From Lactococcus nasutitermitis (lineage in GTDB: Bacteria; Bacillota; Bacilli; Lactobacillales; Streptococcaceae): a DNA stretch of 64,000 nt. Shown here piece after piece: positions 1 to 8,038 of the stretch. The translations under genes were made by a program, and so were the position numbers. The DNA is taken from positions 1 to 64,000 of the forward strand of contig NZ_BOVQ01000003.1 in assembly GCF_018403765.1 (NCBI RefSeq), written 5' to 3'. The notes under the pieces were generated by a model. The model ran no database searches. It saw only the letters and a list, made by a program, of their open reading frames with translations, and was not told the origin of the DNA. Numbering within the stretch: position 1 is the first letter of the stretch; each line of letters starts with the position of its first letter.

Positions 1-511
1 AACTGACGGCTGAACTATATGAACTCGTCACACTACTGACACTGGAAGTTTCTGAACTCATTTGGCTTGTGGCGGAATTGACGGTACTGCTGTATAGTGA
101 TGCGTTTTTACTGTTGGCAGAGGATACGGCAGAGCTGGTTGCGGAGCTAGAAGTGATAGAAACATAGGAAGGGCTGACTTTGGAAGATGTTTCACTGACT
201 GCTATTGAAGCGGAGTTTGCTTCATTGACAGCACTTGATAATCCAGAACTTGCGGAGGAAAGAAGTCCTGAATCTGTATTCACTGTGACTGCCACAGAAT
301 CTACTGAGGTGGAAGCACTTGATGTTGAGGTTAAAGTGGCACTTGGAGCTGTTTCAACAGTCGGTGTATCCGCTTTCGCTTTTGGAGATAAAAAAGGAAG
401 ACTAGAAGCCCCGGCTAAAACAGCGAGAGCAGTCGCCGCATAAAGCCAGTGCTTGCCTGATTTCCAAGCTCGGAAACAACTTTTCTGAGAAGAGTGTGGA
501 TGTGTTTTCAT
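1..511 (-). CDS. N-terminal part of a serine-rich surface protein with KxYKxGKxW-type signal (runs off left edge)
   Basis: Reading the minus strand from the ATG at 511 gives an uninterrupted frame to the left edge. It begins with a basic stretch and FRAWKSGKHWLY, a KxYKxGKxW-like signal, followed by a hydrophobic segment and a likely cleavage after AKA. About 110 Ser/Thr/Ala-rich residues then follow. Proteins with this signal are usually large, often glycosylated, wall-bound adhesins exported by the accessory Sec system; that is family knowledge, and the C-terminus is not visible. The signal resembles that of the 1606-residue adhesin at 19067-23887. An AGGA lies about 13 bases before the ATG, which is a long spacing, so the exact start is uncertain. 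Confidence 0.8.
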   Translation of the reverse strand, partial: MKTHPHSSQKSCFRAWKSGKHWLYAATALAVLAGASSLPFLSPKAKADTPTVETAPSATLTSTSSASTSVDSVAVTVNTDSGLLSSASSGLSSAVNEANSASIAVSETSSKVSPSYVSITSSSATSSAVSSANSKNASLYSSTVNSATSQMSSETSSVSSVTSSYSSAVS

Positions 512-772
512 GATAGGCGGGAAATCCTTTAAAACAAAATTCGTAATCTTTTGATTGCTTTTTTGTTTTATATTCTACTCTTCTTTGGAAATAAATGCAA
601 TAGATTTTTTAAATTTTTGTAAAAAATTATCTACAAAATAATCTCTAGGTTCTAATATTTCAAATCATTACTATATGGAGTTTTATGTATTTTCTGTGTT
701 GTAATAACTTCTTTTGATTTATCGTTTTTCATACTGAAAAACAGTAACACATTTTCCGAGCAAAACTATCCC

Positions 773-799
773 TTGGAGCTAAAAAAATTGTGTTATAAT
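773..799 (+). promoter_or_regulatory. mvaS promoter, extended -10 almost touching the start codon
   Basis: TTGGAG (773-778) and an extended -10 TGTTATAAT (791-799) lie 15 bases apart. The ATG of mvaS is at 806, only 6 bases after the -10 box, so transcription would begin at or next to the start codon. The rest of the gap from 512 is AT-rich and shows nothing else recognisable. Confidence 0.6.
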
Positions 800-805
800 A
801 TTTTT

Positions 806-1972
806 ATGAATAAAAATGAAATTAAGGTCGGTATAGACAAACTTGCTTTCTTTGTGCCTAATTTTTATGTGGATATGACTGAATTAGCAGTGGCTCGTAA
901 TGTAGATCCTGCAAAATTTCATATCGGAATTGGCCAAGACCAAATGGCGGTTAATCCTATTACAGAAGATATTATTACTTTGGCAGCAAATGCTGCTGCT
1001 GCTGTTTTGGATGAAAAAGATAAACAGATGATTGATATGGTTATCGTTGGTACAGAATCAGCTGTGGATGAGTCAAAAGCTTCGGCTGTGATTGTTCATG
1101 GACTTTTGGATATTCAACCTTTTGCGCGTTCGATTGAGATTAAAGAAGCTTGCTATGGTGCTACTGCTGGTTTAGCACTTGCTTATGACCATGTACGTCA
1201 ATATCCTGAGCAAAAAGTTTTGGTAATCGCGGCAGATATTGCAAAATATGGTCTTAATACTGGTGGAGAACCTACCCAAGGTGCTGGAGCTGTGGCAATC
1301 GTAGTGAGCGCTGCTCCTCATATTTTAGTATTAGGAAATGACAATGTAAGTTTAACACAAGATGTTTATGATTTTTGGCGTCCAATGGGACAAGCGTATC
1401 CTTCTGTCGATGGAAAATTTTCTAATGCAACTTACATTGATGCTTTCAGTCAAGTTTGGGATGAATATGCGCGTCGTACAGGAACACATTTTGCTAATTT
1501 TGCTGGTCTCGTATTTCACACACCTTACACAAAAATGGGCAAAAAAGCGATGTTACCTAAAATTGAAGCTGAGCCAATCAATCTTCAAGAGCATTTATTA
1601 GCACAATATGAAAAAGGGATTATTTACAATCGTCGAGTTGGAAATCTTTATACTGGTTCACTTTATTTGAGCCTCATTTCATTACTAGAAAATTCTTCTG
1701 AATTAGTTGCTGGCGATAAATTGGGCTTGTTTAGCTATGGTTCTGGTAGTGTGGCTGAATTTTTCTCTGCTGAATTAGTTGAAGGTTTTGCCGAGCATTT
1801 GCGTACGAAAGCCCACTTGGCTTTGCTTGATGGACGAGTACAACTTTCTATTGATGAGTATGAAAGAATGTTTAATACACATATTGACCTCAATCATAAT
1901 ACACATTTTACAGATGATATGCCCTTTTCTATCTCAGAAGTTTTGGATAATCATCGCGTTTATCGAAAATAA
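806..1972 (+). CDS. mvaS: hydroxymethylglutaryl-CoA synthase
   Basis: Condenses acetyl-CoA with acetoacetyl-CoA to HMG-CoA, the committed step of the mevalonate route to isoprenoids in Gram-positive cocci; a cytosolic enzyme. The 388 residues align end to end with staphylococcal MvaS in my recollection. The catalytic triad is visible: Glu84 (TESAVD), Cys116 (KEACYGAT) and His238 (VFHTPYTKMGKKA). The family N-terminus begins near GIDKLAFFVP, so ATG 806 is preferred. An in-frame TTG at 788 has a GGAG 9 bases upstream and would add six residues. ATG 806 itself has no ribosome binding site and sits where transcription should begin. The usual partner mvaA is not next to it here. Confidence 0.93.
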   Translation: MNKNEIKVGIDKLAFFVPNFYVDMTELAVARNVDPAKFHIGIGQDQMAVNPITEDIITLAANAAAAVLDEKDKQMIDMVIVGTESAVDESKASAVIVHGLLDIQPFARSIEIKEACYGATAGLALAYDHVRQYPEQKVLVIAADIAKYGLNTGGEPTQGAGAVAIVVSAAPHILVLGNDNVSLTQDVYDFWRPMGQAYPSVDGKFSNATYIDAFSQVWDEYARRTGTHFANFAGLVFHTPYTKMGKKAMLPKIEAEPINLQEHLLAQYEKGIIYNRRVGNLYTGSLYLSLISLLENSSELVAGDKLGLFSYGSGSVAEFFSAELVEGFAEHLRTKAHLALLDGRVQLSIDEYERMFNTHIDLNHNTHFTDDMPFSISEVLDNHRVYRK

Positions 1973-1994
1973 TTTTTTATCAGTTTTCCAAATA

Positions 1995-2029
1995 AAAATA
2001 ATTCTGTCAAAGTTTGGCAGAATTATTTT
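1995..2029. terminator. bidirectional terminator between mvaS and the aldo/keto reductase
   Basis: Twelve-base arms (AAAATAATTCTG / CAGAATTATTTT) with a short loop and flanking T or A runs lie between two convergent genes, so the hairpin can serve both. Confidence 0.8.
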
Positions 2030-2033
2030 TTTA

Positions 2034-2882
2034 TTAAAATTGAACATTATCAGGAAACTTATGAGGGAGTAAAGCGCCGTGAAGTTGATTGATAAATGTC
2101 ATATCTCCGTCCGACAAATTGAAATCAAATATTTCAGTATTTTCTTTAATACGACTAGCTGTGACTGACTTAGGCAATGGAAGATATCCTTTTTGTAAAT
2201 GCCAACGTAATACAACTTGAGCAACTGTTTTATCATATTTTTGAGCGATTGTATTAAGTGCTCGAATTTTGAAAATTTCTCCCGTTCCTAGTGGGGAATA
2301 AGCTTCTGTTAATAGATTGTGCATGTTATTGTAAGTTACTATTTCTTCTTGTTGGTCGCTTGGATTGCAATAAATCTGATTAACAACTGGTTTGATTGTT
2401 GCTGTTTTAAATAGTGCGTCCAAATGATGCGTCTGAAAATTGGATACCCCAAGTGAAGATACTTTACCTGCTGTAACTGCTTCTTCCATAGCTCGCCAAA
2501 CTTCTGAATTGCGTTCTGCAAAGTTAGGGCGCGTTGCTAAAGGATTTGGCCAGTGAATGAGTAAAAGGTCAATCGTATCACATTTCAATCTCATCAAACT
2601 CTCATCAATCGCACGTTGAGCAGAGGGAAAATCAATGACTTGATTCCATAACTTTGTGGTGATAAAAAGTTTGTCACGCGAAATATTAGTATCTTTGATT
2701 GCTTGCCCTATTGAATTTTCATTGCCATATGCCTGCGCGGTATCTATATGTCGATATCCTAGTTCTAATGCTGTTTTTACAGACTGATAGGCAATATCTC
2801 CATCTGGTGTTTGCCATGTGCCAAAGGCTATTTTGGGGATTTTTATACCATTTGATAAGTTGTATGTATCGGTTAGGCTCAT
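2034..2882 (-). CDS. aldo/keto reductase
   Basis: NAD(P)H-dependent reductase of the AKR superfamily, the short bacterial type often named 2,5-diketo-gluconate or glyoxal reductase; the physiological substrate cannot be told. The 282 residues show the catalytic tetrad Asp47 (YRHIDTAQAYG), Tyr52, Lys77 (TTKLWN) and His110 (LLIHWPNP). The cofactor-binding C-terminus contains PLPKSVTASRIKEN. An AGTGAG lies before the ATG. It converges with mvaS and is followed by their shared terminator. It points the same way as nagB, but nagB has its own terminator in between, so it is probably a separate unit. Confidence 0.9.
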   Translation of the reverse strand: MSLTDTYNLSNGIKIPKIAFGTWQTPDGDIAYQSVKTALELGYRHIDTAQAYGNENSIGQAIKDTNISRDKLFITTKLWNQVIDFPSAQRAIDESLMRLKCDTIDLLLIHWPNPLATRPNFAERNSEVWRAMEEAVTAGKVSSLGVSNFQTHHLDALFKTATIKPVVNQIYCNPSDQQEEIVTYNNMHNLLTEAYSPLGTGEIFKIRALNTIAQKYDKTVAQVVLRWHLQKGYLPLPKSVTASRIKENTEIFDFNLSDGDMTFINQLHGALLPHKFPDNVQF

Positions 2883-2937
2883 TCTTTTCTCACTTTCTCA
2901 TGATTTACTTTTTATTTTATCATTTTTTGAGAAAAAT

Positions 2938-2968
2938 AAATCTTAGTAAGTTTTTACTAAGATTTTTT
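2938..2968 (-). terminator. nagB terminator
   Basis: Inverted repeat AAATCTTAGTAA / TTACTAAGATTT with a 4-base loop directly after the nagB stop; on the minus strand it is followed by a T-rich run. Confidence 0.75.
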
Positions 2969-2971
2969 ATG

Positions 2972-3679
2972 TTATTTACTGAGTAGCGATGCTGCATCTT
3001 CATCTGCAATGACTGTGACATTTTCACGTGTTTGCAGGATTGACGCTGGTAGGTCAATCGTTACTTTTCCTTCGACCATGCCTTTGACTGCTTCTGCTTT
3101 TTCTTTGCCGTAAGCCATGAGAACAATTTGTTTTGATTTCATAATTGTTGCAAGTCCCATTGAAATTGCTTGACGTGGAACATCGTTTTCATTTTCAAAG
3201 AAACGTGCATTTGCTTTGATTGTGCTTTCTGTCAGGTCAACGACGTGAGTGGTAATATCTGTTGATGTGCCTGGTTCATTGAAACCGATATGTCCATTTT
3301 GTCCAATGCCAAGAATTTGCCAGTCGATAGGATGTGCGACAATAATCTCGTCATAATGTTTCGTTTCTGCATCAAGGTCAGCTGCTTTACCATTTGGGAG
3401 AAAATTTTCTTTGAAGGGTTTTTCATCGAACAAATGTTTGTTCATGAAATAACGATAAGATTGGTCGTTGGAGCCGTCAAGCCCAACATATTCGTCAAGG
3501 TTGACAGAAGTCATTTCGCTAAAATCAAGATTTGAGTTTACAACTTGATTGTAAAATTCAACTGGTGTTGAGCCTGTTGCAAGTCCGAGAACTTTTGCGC
3601 CGTTTTCCATGGCTTCTTTAAGAAGTTGATAGCCGATTTTTCCGCCTTCAAGCTGGTTTTTTACTGTGATAACTTTCAT
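2972..3679 (-). CDS. nagB: glucosamine-6-phosphate deaminase
   Basis: Converts glucosamine-6-phosphate to fructose-6-phosphate and ammonium, feeding amino sugars into glycolysis. The 235 residues contain LGLATGSTP (sugar-phosphate loop), VNLDEYVGL (catalytic Asp) and [14 protein letters not shown] (catalytic His), all family hallmarks. The start is the ATG at 3679 because AAAGGAG lies 8 bases upstream; a longer frame reaching 3727 has no signal. Length is normal for the short Gram-positive form. It lies directly left of the mobile element and is divergent from the original queA promoter. Confidence 0.95.
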   Translation of the reverse strand: MKVITVKNQLEGGKIGYQLLKEAMENGAKVLGLATGSTPVEFYNQVVNSNLDFSEMTSVNLDEYVGLDGSNDQSYRYFMNKHLFDEKPFKENFLPNGKAADLDAETKHYDEIIVAHPIDWQILGIGQNGHIGFNEPGTSTDITTHVVDLTESTIKANARFFENENDVPRQAISMGLATIMKSKQIVLMAYGKEKAEAVKGMVEGKVTIDLPASILQTRENVTVIADEDAASLLSK

Positions 3680-3800
3680 TTTTTGATTCTCCTTTGTGAA
3701 TATTTTATTTAAATTGGTATATATCAATTTATCTACACACTTATTATATCACTTTTTATGAGCTTGTCAACTATTTTCTTTCACTTTTTTTAAAAATTTT

Positions 3801-3841
3801 TTGAAATCATTTGTTTTGATTTATGCTATAATTAGAGCATT
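3801..3841 (+). promoter_or_regulatory. original queA promoter, now stranded left of the element
   Basis: An extended -10 TGCTATAAT (3824-3832) has a weak TTGAAA at 3801, which is too far for an ideal spacer. It lies 9 bases before the ATG at 3842 that opens a copy of the queA N-terminus. Before integration this would have driven queA with an almost leaderless message. It now reads into the element's left end. Confidence 0.6.
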
Positions 3842-3922
3842 ATGAATATAAATGATTTTGATTTTAATTTACCTAAAAGTCTTAGTATAACTGTTTCTTC
3901 TATATACAATTACGCAGACTAA
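3842..3922 (+). pseudogene. orphan 5' end of queA fused to element sequence (26 codons)
   Basis: The first 11 codons ([11 protein letters not shown]) match the start of queA at 35990 except for two synonymous differences. The frame then runs into element sequence and stops after 26 codons. It is the chromosomal 5' fragment cut off from queA by integration and still carries the old promoter. A hairpin terminator at 3956 would stop its transcript soon after. Confidence 0.85.
3857..3874 (+). other. attL core of the integrated element
   Basis: TTTGATTTTAATTTACCT is identical to 36005-36022. Upstream of the core the two copies differ at scattered positions. Downstream of this copy the sequence is element, and downstream of the other copy it is queA, so this is the left recombination junction. 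Confidence 0.88.
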
Positions 3923-3941
3923 CCCAAAACTAACCCAAGCA
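3919..3941 (+). repeat. left 23-bp direct repeat, probable integrase/excisionase arm site
   Basis: Two CTAACCC units separated by AAAA, then AAGCA. The same 23 bases occur at 35860-35882 in the same orientation. The copies lie 44 and 122 bases inside the core repeats, the position of arm-type sites in integrases that use two DNA-binding domains. Confidence 0.75.
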
Positions 3942-3955
3942 AGGATATACACACC

Positions 3956-3986
3956 AAATCCTCCTAATTAGGAGGATTTTTGTTTT
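3956..3986. terminator. terminator at left end of element
   Basis: Perfect 12-base inverted repeat AAATCCTCCTAA / TTAGGAGGATTT with T-rich flanks on both strands. It can end both the leftward element operon and rightward transcription from the stranded queA promoter. Confidence 0.82.
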
Positions 3987-3987
3987 T

Positions 3988-4257
3988 CTATTTTTTCTCA
4001 TTAACTTGGCTTTCCTCAACTTCAGTTTTGAAACTTTTAACTTCTTCCGCAAAGAATTTTAAATTCCCCCCAGCATCGTTTAAGCGTTCAATCATTGCTT
4101 GACGCATTTCTCGCAACGATTCTGGATTGTTCGGATTACCCCATTTAATAATAGCACGCATTTTAAAGAAAAATTTTTTGTATTCTAGGTACATCTGTTC
4201 CTTGATGACTTGCTCAAATTCTGTTAAATCATCAAGAAATCGTTGGTCTTCTTGCAT
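3988..4257 (-). CDS. small hypothetical protein, element
   Basis: Eighty-nine residues, highly charged and probably all helical, with no recognised domain. The ATG at 4257 has a perfect AAGGAGGA upstream. It is the last gene of the leftward operon, 9 bases after the broken methylase gene. Function unknown. Confidence 0.7.
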   Translation of the reverse strand: MQEDQRFLDDLTEFEQVIKEQMYLEYKKFFFKMRAIIKWGNPNNPESLREMRQAMIERLNDAGGNLKFFAEEVKSFKTEVEESQVNEKK

Positions 4258-4266
4258 ATTTCCTCC

Positions 4267-4735
4267 TTAAAAACTTAAACTGATTGGAGCTGAATAGAAA
4301 ACTTCAAAAACTTCGTTTGTCAATGCGTTTCCATACTCAAAAGTCCCTTTTACATTATTAATACCGCACTGGATGAAAGCACACAGTAGAGCTGTACGGT
4401 CTAAATCACACGCTGTGACAATAACTTTCTTAGCCGAGTTCTTCTCTCGCATGTTGGCAATATGTCCAAGAATGAGTGAACCTGTCCCACAACACATATC
4501 TGCAACTGTCTCTGTTTCCTTTTTATCATCTCCTTGGGATACAATCATACTCATCAAGCGACCAACATAATCTGGGGTAAAAACCTGTCCATCCTTGTTT
4601 TCGGTAAGAAAAACTTCGCTGGTAATCTGTCCCAGCCAATCTTTGAGGACGTGTTTTTGTCAACTGATTAGATGCAATGAGTGATTGTACTTGTTTCATT
4701 TGTGCGACCCTCGGATAATAGGCATTAGTTTCCAT
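4267..4735 (-). pseudogene. N6 adenine DNA methylase-like protein, frameshifted
   Basis: Two overlapping frames join into one ~155-residue protein if one A is removed from the A5 run near 4661. The first frame is METNAYYPRV...NQLTK and the second continues as HVLKDWLGQITSEVF. The joined product contains GQVFTPDYVGRLM and motif I DMCCGTGSLIL (SAM binding) and later CDLD, all typical of type I HsdM-like methylases. The catalytic NPPY/F motif is missing from the C-terminus, so even the repaired protein is a short, probably inactive or regulatory form. Similar short methylase-like genes occur on lactococcal plasmids and elements. The start at 4735 directly follows the stop of the next gene upstream. 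Confidence 0.75.
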
Positions 4736-4999
4736 TTATTCTTCCTCACTTTCAACTGGCACTGGCACAAACTCAATGAGAGGGTTTTTCCATTCTTCTG
4801 AGTACAGGTTACCAATAGACTGATAAAATGCTCCGTCTCTCAGCTCTGACAATTCCTGCTTGGTAAATGCTTTGCGGTCTTCAATATCCCCGAAATCGCC
4901 ATCTTCATCAAGATATACCTCAAAGACATCGCTAAGTCCATCATAATCTCTGTGGTAAATAAGCCCTTCTTGTTTCACATAATATTTTTGTTCACTCAT
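4736..4999 (-). CDS. small acidic hypothetical protein, element (phage DUF1642-like flavour)
   Basis: Eighty-seven residues, strongly acidic, with KAFTKQELSEL near the middle and PVPVESEEE at the end. This layout recalls short phage and plasmid proteins of the DUF1642 type, but the resemblance is weak and from memory. Its TAA abuts the ATG of the methylase-like gene, which suggests translational coupling. Confidence 0.6.
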   Translation of the reverse strand: MSEQKYYVKQEGLIYHRDYDGLSDVFEVYLDEDGDFGDIEDRKAFTKQELSELRDGAFYQSIGNLYSEEWKNPLIEFVPVPVESEEE

Positions 5000-5006
5000 C
5001 TTCCAC

Positions 5007-5541
5007 CTACGCCTCTATTTCCCATGTTTTTCTCATATCATCCACAATGGCTTGAATTTTGTCATGAAATTCAGAGCCTACGCCTGTTTCACTTGCAAGT
5101 TCTTCTATTTTTTTAATTCGTGTTTTTAACTTCGTTCTTCAACCTCATAGCCAATTATTTTTGCGAATGCAAACTCAGTTGGAATCTTGTCACGCCAATC
5201 AACTATTTTTTCTACATTTTCTATATCAAGCCCGTAATTCTCAATTTCAAATAACTCTTTAATATCATGATTATCATATCTATTAAGAAATTTCGCCTGT
5301 CATCTTGTTTCTCATGACCCATACATTCTTTATTCCTGTAGTAAGAGGTCCAGAAACTTTTTGTCTTCCTCTTGGACAGTTTGGATAGTCACATAAATGA
5401 TAGTCTGAGTAATGTTTTACTTCTAATAACTCCCAATCTTTTTTTGAATTCTTGCCCAATCTTATTGATTTTTCGTTGAAATCTATTTCTTTCTGAATAA
5501 AGACGTAGAAACTTATCATAATAGTTACTTTTAATAGCCAT
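5007..5541 (-). pseudogene. ~177-residue element protein broken by three single-base indels
   Basis: The ATG at 5541 has AAGGAG upstream and opens MAIKSNYYDKFLRLYSERN. Three frames join into one plausible protein if one A is removed from an A7 run (~5455) and one T from a T3 run (~5289), and one A is added to an A2 run (~5141). The joined product contains a cysteine pair (CDYPNCPRGR) and then the acidic helical stretch LFEIENYGLDIENVEK. It ends in WEIEA at 5007. No family recognised. A 78-codon frame at 5283-5519 is part of it and is not a separate gene. Confidence 0.65.
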
Positions 5542-5562
5542 CTTTTTCTTCTCCTTGAAACA

Positions 5563-5602
5563 ATTATCTCATAAGATTAAATACGCTGGGAAACTTCCCA
5601 GC
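5563..5602 (-). promoter_or_regulatory. promoter with extended -10 TGAGATAAT and a palindromic operator
   Basis: On the minus strand TGAGATAAT (5571-5563) is preceded by the perfect palindrome GCTGGGAAACTTCCCAGC (5585-5602), which covers the -35 region. There is no T-run after the palindrome, so it reads as an operator rather than a terminator. A decayed copy of the same arrangement lies at 6482-6518 before the gene starting at 6452. Confidence 0.55.
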
Positions 5603-5684
5603 ATTATCAGTGTTTATATAAAAAGCACCTACTAATTTAAATTTAAGCACGCGCGTGATAGTAATATTTCCGATAGCTTACTTT

Positions 5685-6242
5685 TTATACTTCTTTCATC
5701 ACTTCTTCCAACGTTTGACTAGGTGCAGCAATTTCAGAGTAAAATTCATGAAGCTTGTCATATTTTAAAATAGCTCTAAAGTCATTAAAATGCTTCATTT
5801 CTTTCCTACTGGCAGATTCCAGCAACTGTTCAAAACCATTTCCAGATAATCCCAACATATCAAACGTATTATACAGATTATTATGGGCTTGAAGTATATT
5901 ACTCTCTCGGTGTCTCCTTTTAGTATGCTTAATACTGTATTTTTTCATCAAAAAGTTCGTATAGTTCTCCAAGGCTTGAAAGGATGGAAGTTCTACTACT
6001 TTGGGATAAGAAAGTGCCTTGTTCAATAGAGAAATTTCTTCTACTGTCGCTTTTCTCCAATTTATATCAGACGTTACCAGAGTTGTAGTAGGCTTTCCTA
6101 CCTCAAGCAAATGTCCATTCGTCCGAATAGAACGCTTATACAAAAATAGCCCCATTGGTTCATCATTTGTTGGAAATACAGTCCCTGCAATGAGTTCAAT
6201 AATACGGTTAAAAGCAACAACCCAATTAACATTATTTTTAAT
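5685..6242 (-). CDS. hypothetical protein, element, probably using an ATT start
   Basis: The frame is open from a stop just upstream of 6242. GAGGAG lies 8 bases before an ATT codon at 6242, giving 185 residues beginning IKNNVNWVVAFNRI. The first ATG is at 6155, has no ribosome binding site, and would discard about 29 residues of good protein sequence. ATT is a rare start codon, known for infC. No domain recognised; the C-terminal half is helical and charged. The gene follows the upstream 64-residue gene by 15 bases, in the same operon. Confidence 0.6.
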   Translation of the reverse strand: MKNNVNWVVAFNRIIELIAGTVFPTNDEPMGLFLYKRSIRTNGHLLEVGKPTTTLVTSDINWRKATVEEISLLNKALSYPKVVELPSFQALENYTNFLMKKYSIKHTKRRHRESNILQAHNNLYNTFDMLGLSGNGFEQLLESASRKEMKHFNDFRAILKYDKLHEFYSEIAAPSQTLEEVMKEV

Positions 6243-6257
6243 GGACTATCTCCTCGT

Positions 6258-6452
6258 TCAGTTTACGCCTAAAATTTTAGTAATTTCATCTTCTATACGA
6301 TAATATTCCTCCCCATAGATGGCAGCAACTTCTTCTTGTTCGTTTAAAATTGCTTCTTTTCTCTCCTCTGAGTCAATGACTACGTTGCATCTGTCTAGTA
6401 AATCTTCAAACACATCAATAATCTCAATAGCTAATTCTCTACTCTTTTCCAT
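6258..6452 (-). CDS. small acidic hypothetical protein, element
   Basis: Sixty-four residues, very acidic and helical (EEVAAIYGEEYYRIEDEITK). The start at 6452 has AAAGGTGA upstream, and TGAGATAAT at 6490-6482 supplies a promoter. First gene of a short unit with the gene at 5685-6242. Function unknown. Confidence 0.65.
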   Translation of the reverse strand: MEKSRELAIEIIDVFEDLLDRCNVVIDSEERKEAILNEQEEVAAIYGEEYYRIEDEITKILGVN

Positions 6453-6596
6453 ATCTATTCATCACCTTTCTCTATGAAATAATTATCTCATAAGATTAAA
6501 TATACTGGGAGACTTCCTTTATTTCTACTTTGATTCCAGAATTTCGCGCGTGACTTCTAAAAGAAAACACCTGTATGAAACAAAATTTTTATAGCA

Positions 6597-6628
6597 AAAA
6601 GTCGAGACTATACACGCGCCTCGACTTT
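6597..6628 (-). terminator. terminator after the 6644-7186 gene
   Basis: AAAGTCGAG / CTCGACTTT arms with an ACGCGCGT-containing loop, followed on the minus strand by a T run; 16 bases after the stop at 6644. Confidence 0.78.
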
Positions 6629-6643
6629 ATCATCATGAAAAAT

Positions 6644-7186
6644 CTACTCAAGCAAATCATCAAAAGGAGATATATTGTTATCCGTTACTCTCTTTTGTCG
6701 TTCTTGTTTAAGAAAATCAACAAATTTATACAAATGAATATCTAAAACACTTGCATCCCAATCCATATATCTTATTTCTCCCTCTGCATTAAAATAAATC
6801 TGAAGATGCTTTGAAGCGTGTCTTCCTCCTTCATACAAAGTTTTGAAATCTGTAATATCTTCCCAAGCAACATGGCGTTTATTTTCACAAAATATAATTC
6901 CATCTTCTTGGAGTATTAAAGCTGGCTTTTTTCTTTGCTTCAAACTAGAGCGTAGTGAACTAAAACAAAAAGCTAAACCCCAGCCTGCAATTCCCATCAC
7001 AATAAAAGCAAGTTTCAAAGGAATAGATAAGGGAGTAGAAGCTCCAAATTCATGATGTTGCTTTGCAAAAATCGCAATCCAAAAACACATTATTCCAAAA
7101 GCTATAAAGAGACTTGTTTGAAAAATCCCAAGTTTGAGTTTCCATTTTACTGTCATAGGAATTTGATACATTTTTTTCTTCTTCAT
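6644..7186 (-). CDS. two-helix membrane protein with a PH-like cytosolic domain
   Basis: About 180 residues from the ATG at 7186. Two hydrophobic helices (around FQTSLFIAFGIMCFWIAIF and LAFIVMGIAGWGLAFCF) are followed by a soluble domain with PALILQEDGIIF and HVAWEDITDF. That pattern, a strand then W-E/D-I, recalls the STM3941-like/bPH membrane proteins, which include some immunity proteins; this is a resemblance only. An upstream ATG at 7222 exists, but the sequence between is lysine-rich with no clear signal. It has its own terminator. Confidence 0.65.
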   Translation of the reverse strand: MKKKKMYQIPMTVKWKLKLGIFQTSLFIAFGIMCFWIAIFAKQHHEFGASTPLSIPLKLAFIVMGIAGWGLAFCFSSLRSSLKQRKKPALILQEDGIIFCENKRHVAWEDITDFKTLYEGGRHASKHLQIYFNAEGEIRYMDWDASVLDIHLYKFVDFLKQERQKRVTDNNISPFDDLLE

Positions 7187-7393
7187 GATATGTTTTCTAT
7201 TCTTTCTCTTTAAACAAAACAAAGAAAAAGTATTTTTTGAACACTTTTTCTTTCAAATTTAGTTCCATCATCCAGAATAATGATAACAGAAGCGATTGAC
7301 TTGAAAATTCAATCGGCGGAAAATTCCGCTCATTACAAAACTATGTTTTCCGCGGGAACATACACAGAGATATGGAATTATAGTTTTTTGCTA

Positions 7394-8038
7394 TTACGCT
7401 TTCTTTTCCTTAGAATTTGAGTTTCCAAATTGAAAACCTGTCATATCAATTAATTTCATTGGTGGATATGGATAGTCAGGTAAATCCGAAGAATTAGCTT
7501 TAAAAACGAACCACAAGTCCCATATTTCTCTTATAGACTGTTTTCCTAATTTTTGTGTAAGCCTATTCTCTCGTAAAAAGTTCTTAAAATATGTGTCATA
7601 TGCTGGAATCGCTGCACTTGTTCCAAGTATTATCTTAGATATTAAGGTAGCCGTTGGGCTTACATCTATTTTCCTATAATACTTCTGTAAAGCATCTATC
7701 GTCTCCCAAACTTTCTCAGCATAGCCTTTAATTTCTTTTTCGTTTTCTGGATATTGCCTTAATCTTGGTAATGACTCTATCACTATCTCTACTGCTTCTT
7801 CGTGAATGTGGTAATTATGCTTTAAAAGTTTTGATGAACCTCGCAACATTCCAAAATTTGCAAGATATAACATGAGACTTCTGGTAAGATAGTCCAACTT
7901 TTCATTGGATAAATGGGGGGTATCAATCATTGAAAAGTCATCAAAAATAATATTCCAAGAACGATACCTACCATTTTCCTCGTTTTCAACGGATGAATAA
8001 TAGATTTCAATATCCTCTTCCATTTTTTTATAGTCCAT
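7394..8038 (-). CDS. conserved hypothetical protein with GT-IPAYD-YF motif
   Basis: The 214 residues start at the ATG at 8038, which has GAGGAAAAG upstream; a longer frame to 8080 starts inside the neighbouring gene. I recognise a widespread uncharacterised bacterial family from two stretches, SLMLYLANFGMLRGSSKLL and ILGTSAAIPAYDTYFKNFL. I know no function for it. It overlaps the end of the upstream membrane-protein gene by 11 bases, so the two are probably co-translated. Confidence 0.7.
   Translation of the reverse strand: MDYKKMEEDIEIYYSSVENEENGRYRSWNIIFDDFSMIDTPHLSNEKLDYLTRSLMLYLANFGMLRGSSKLLKHNYHIHEEAVEIVIESLPRLRQYPENEKEIKGYAEKVWETIDALQKYYRKIDVSPTATLISKIILGTSAAIPAYDTYFKNFLRENRLTQKLGKQSIREIWDLWFVFKANSSDLPDYPYPPMKLIDMTGFQFGNSNSKEKKA

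Noticed and set aside
180-443. Open frame of 87 codons on the plus strand
   Set aside because: It is the complement of the serine-rich N-terminus on the minus strand, which has a signal sequence and a real start at 511.
3801-3941. tRNA gene as integration target
   Set aside because: The core repeat lies in the coding start of queA; no tRNA-like fold or CCA end is present.
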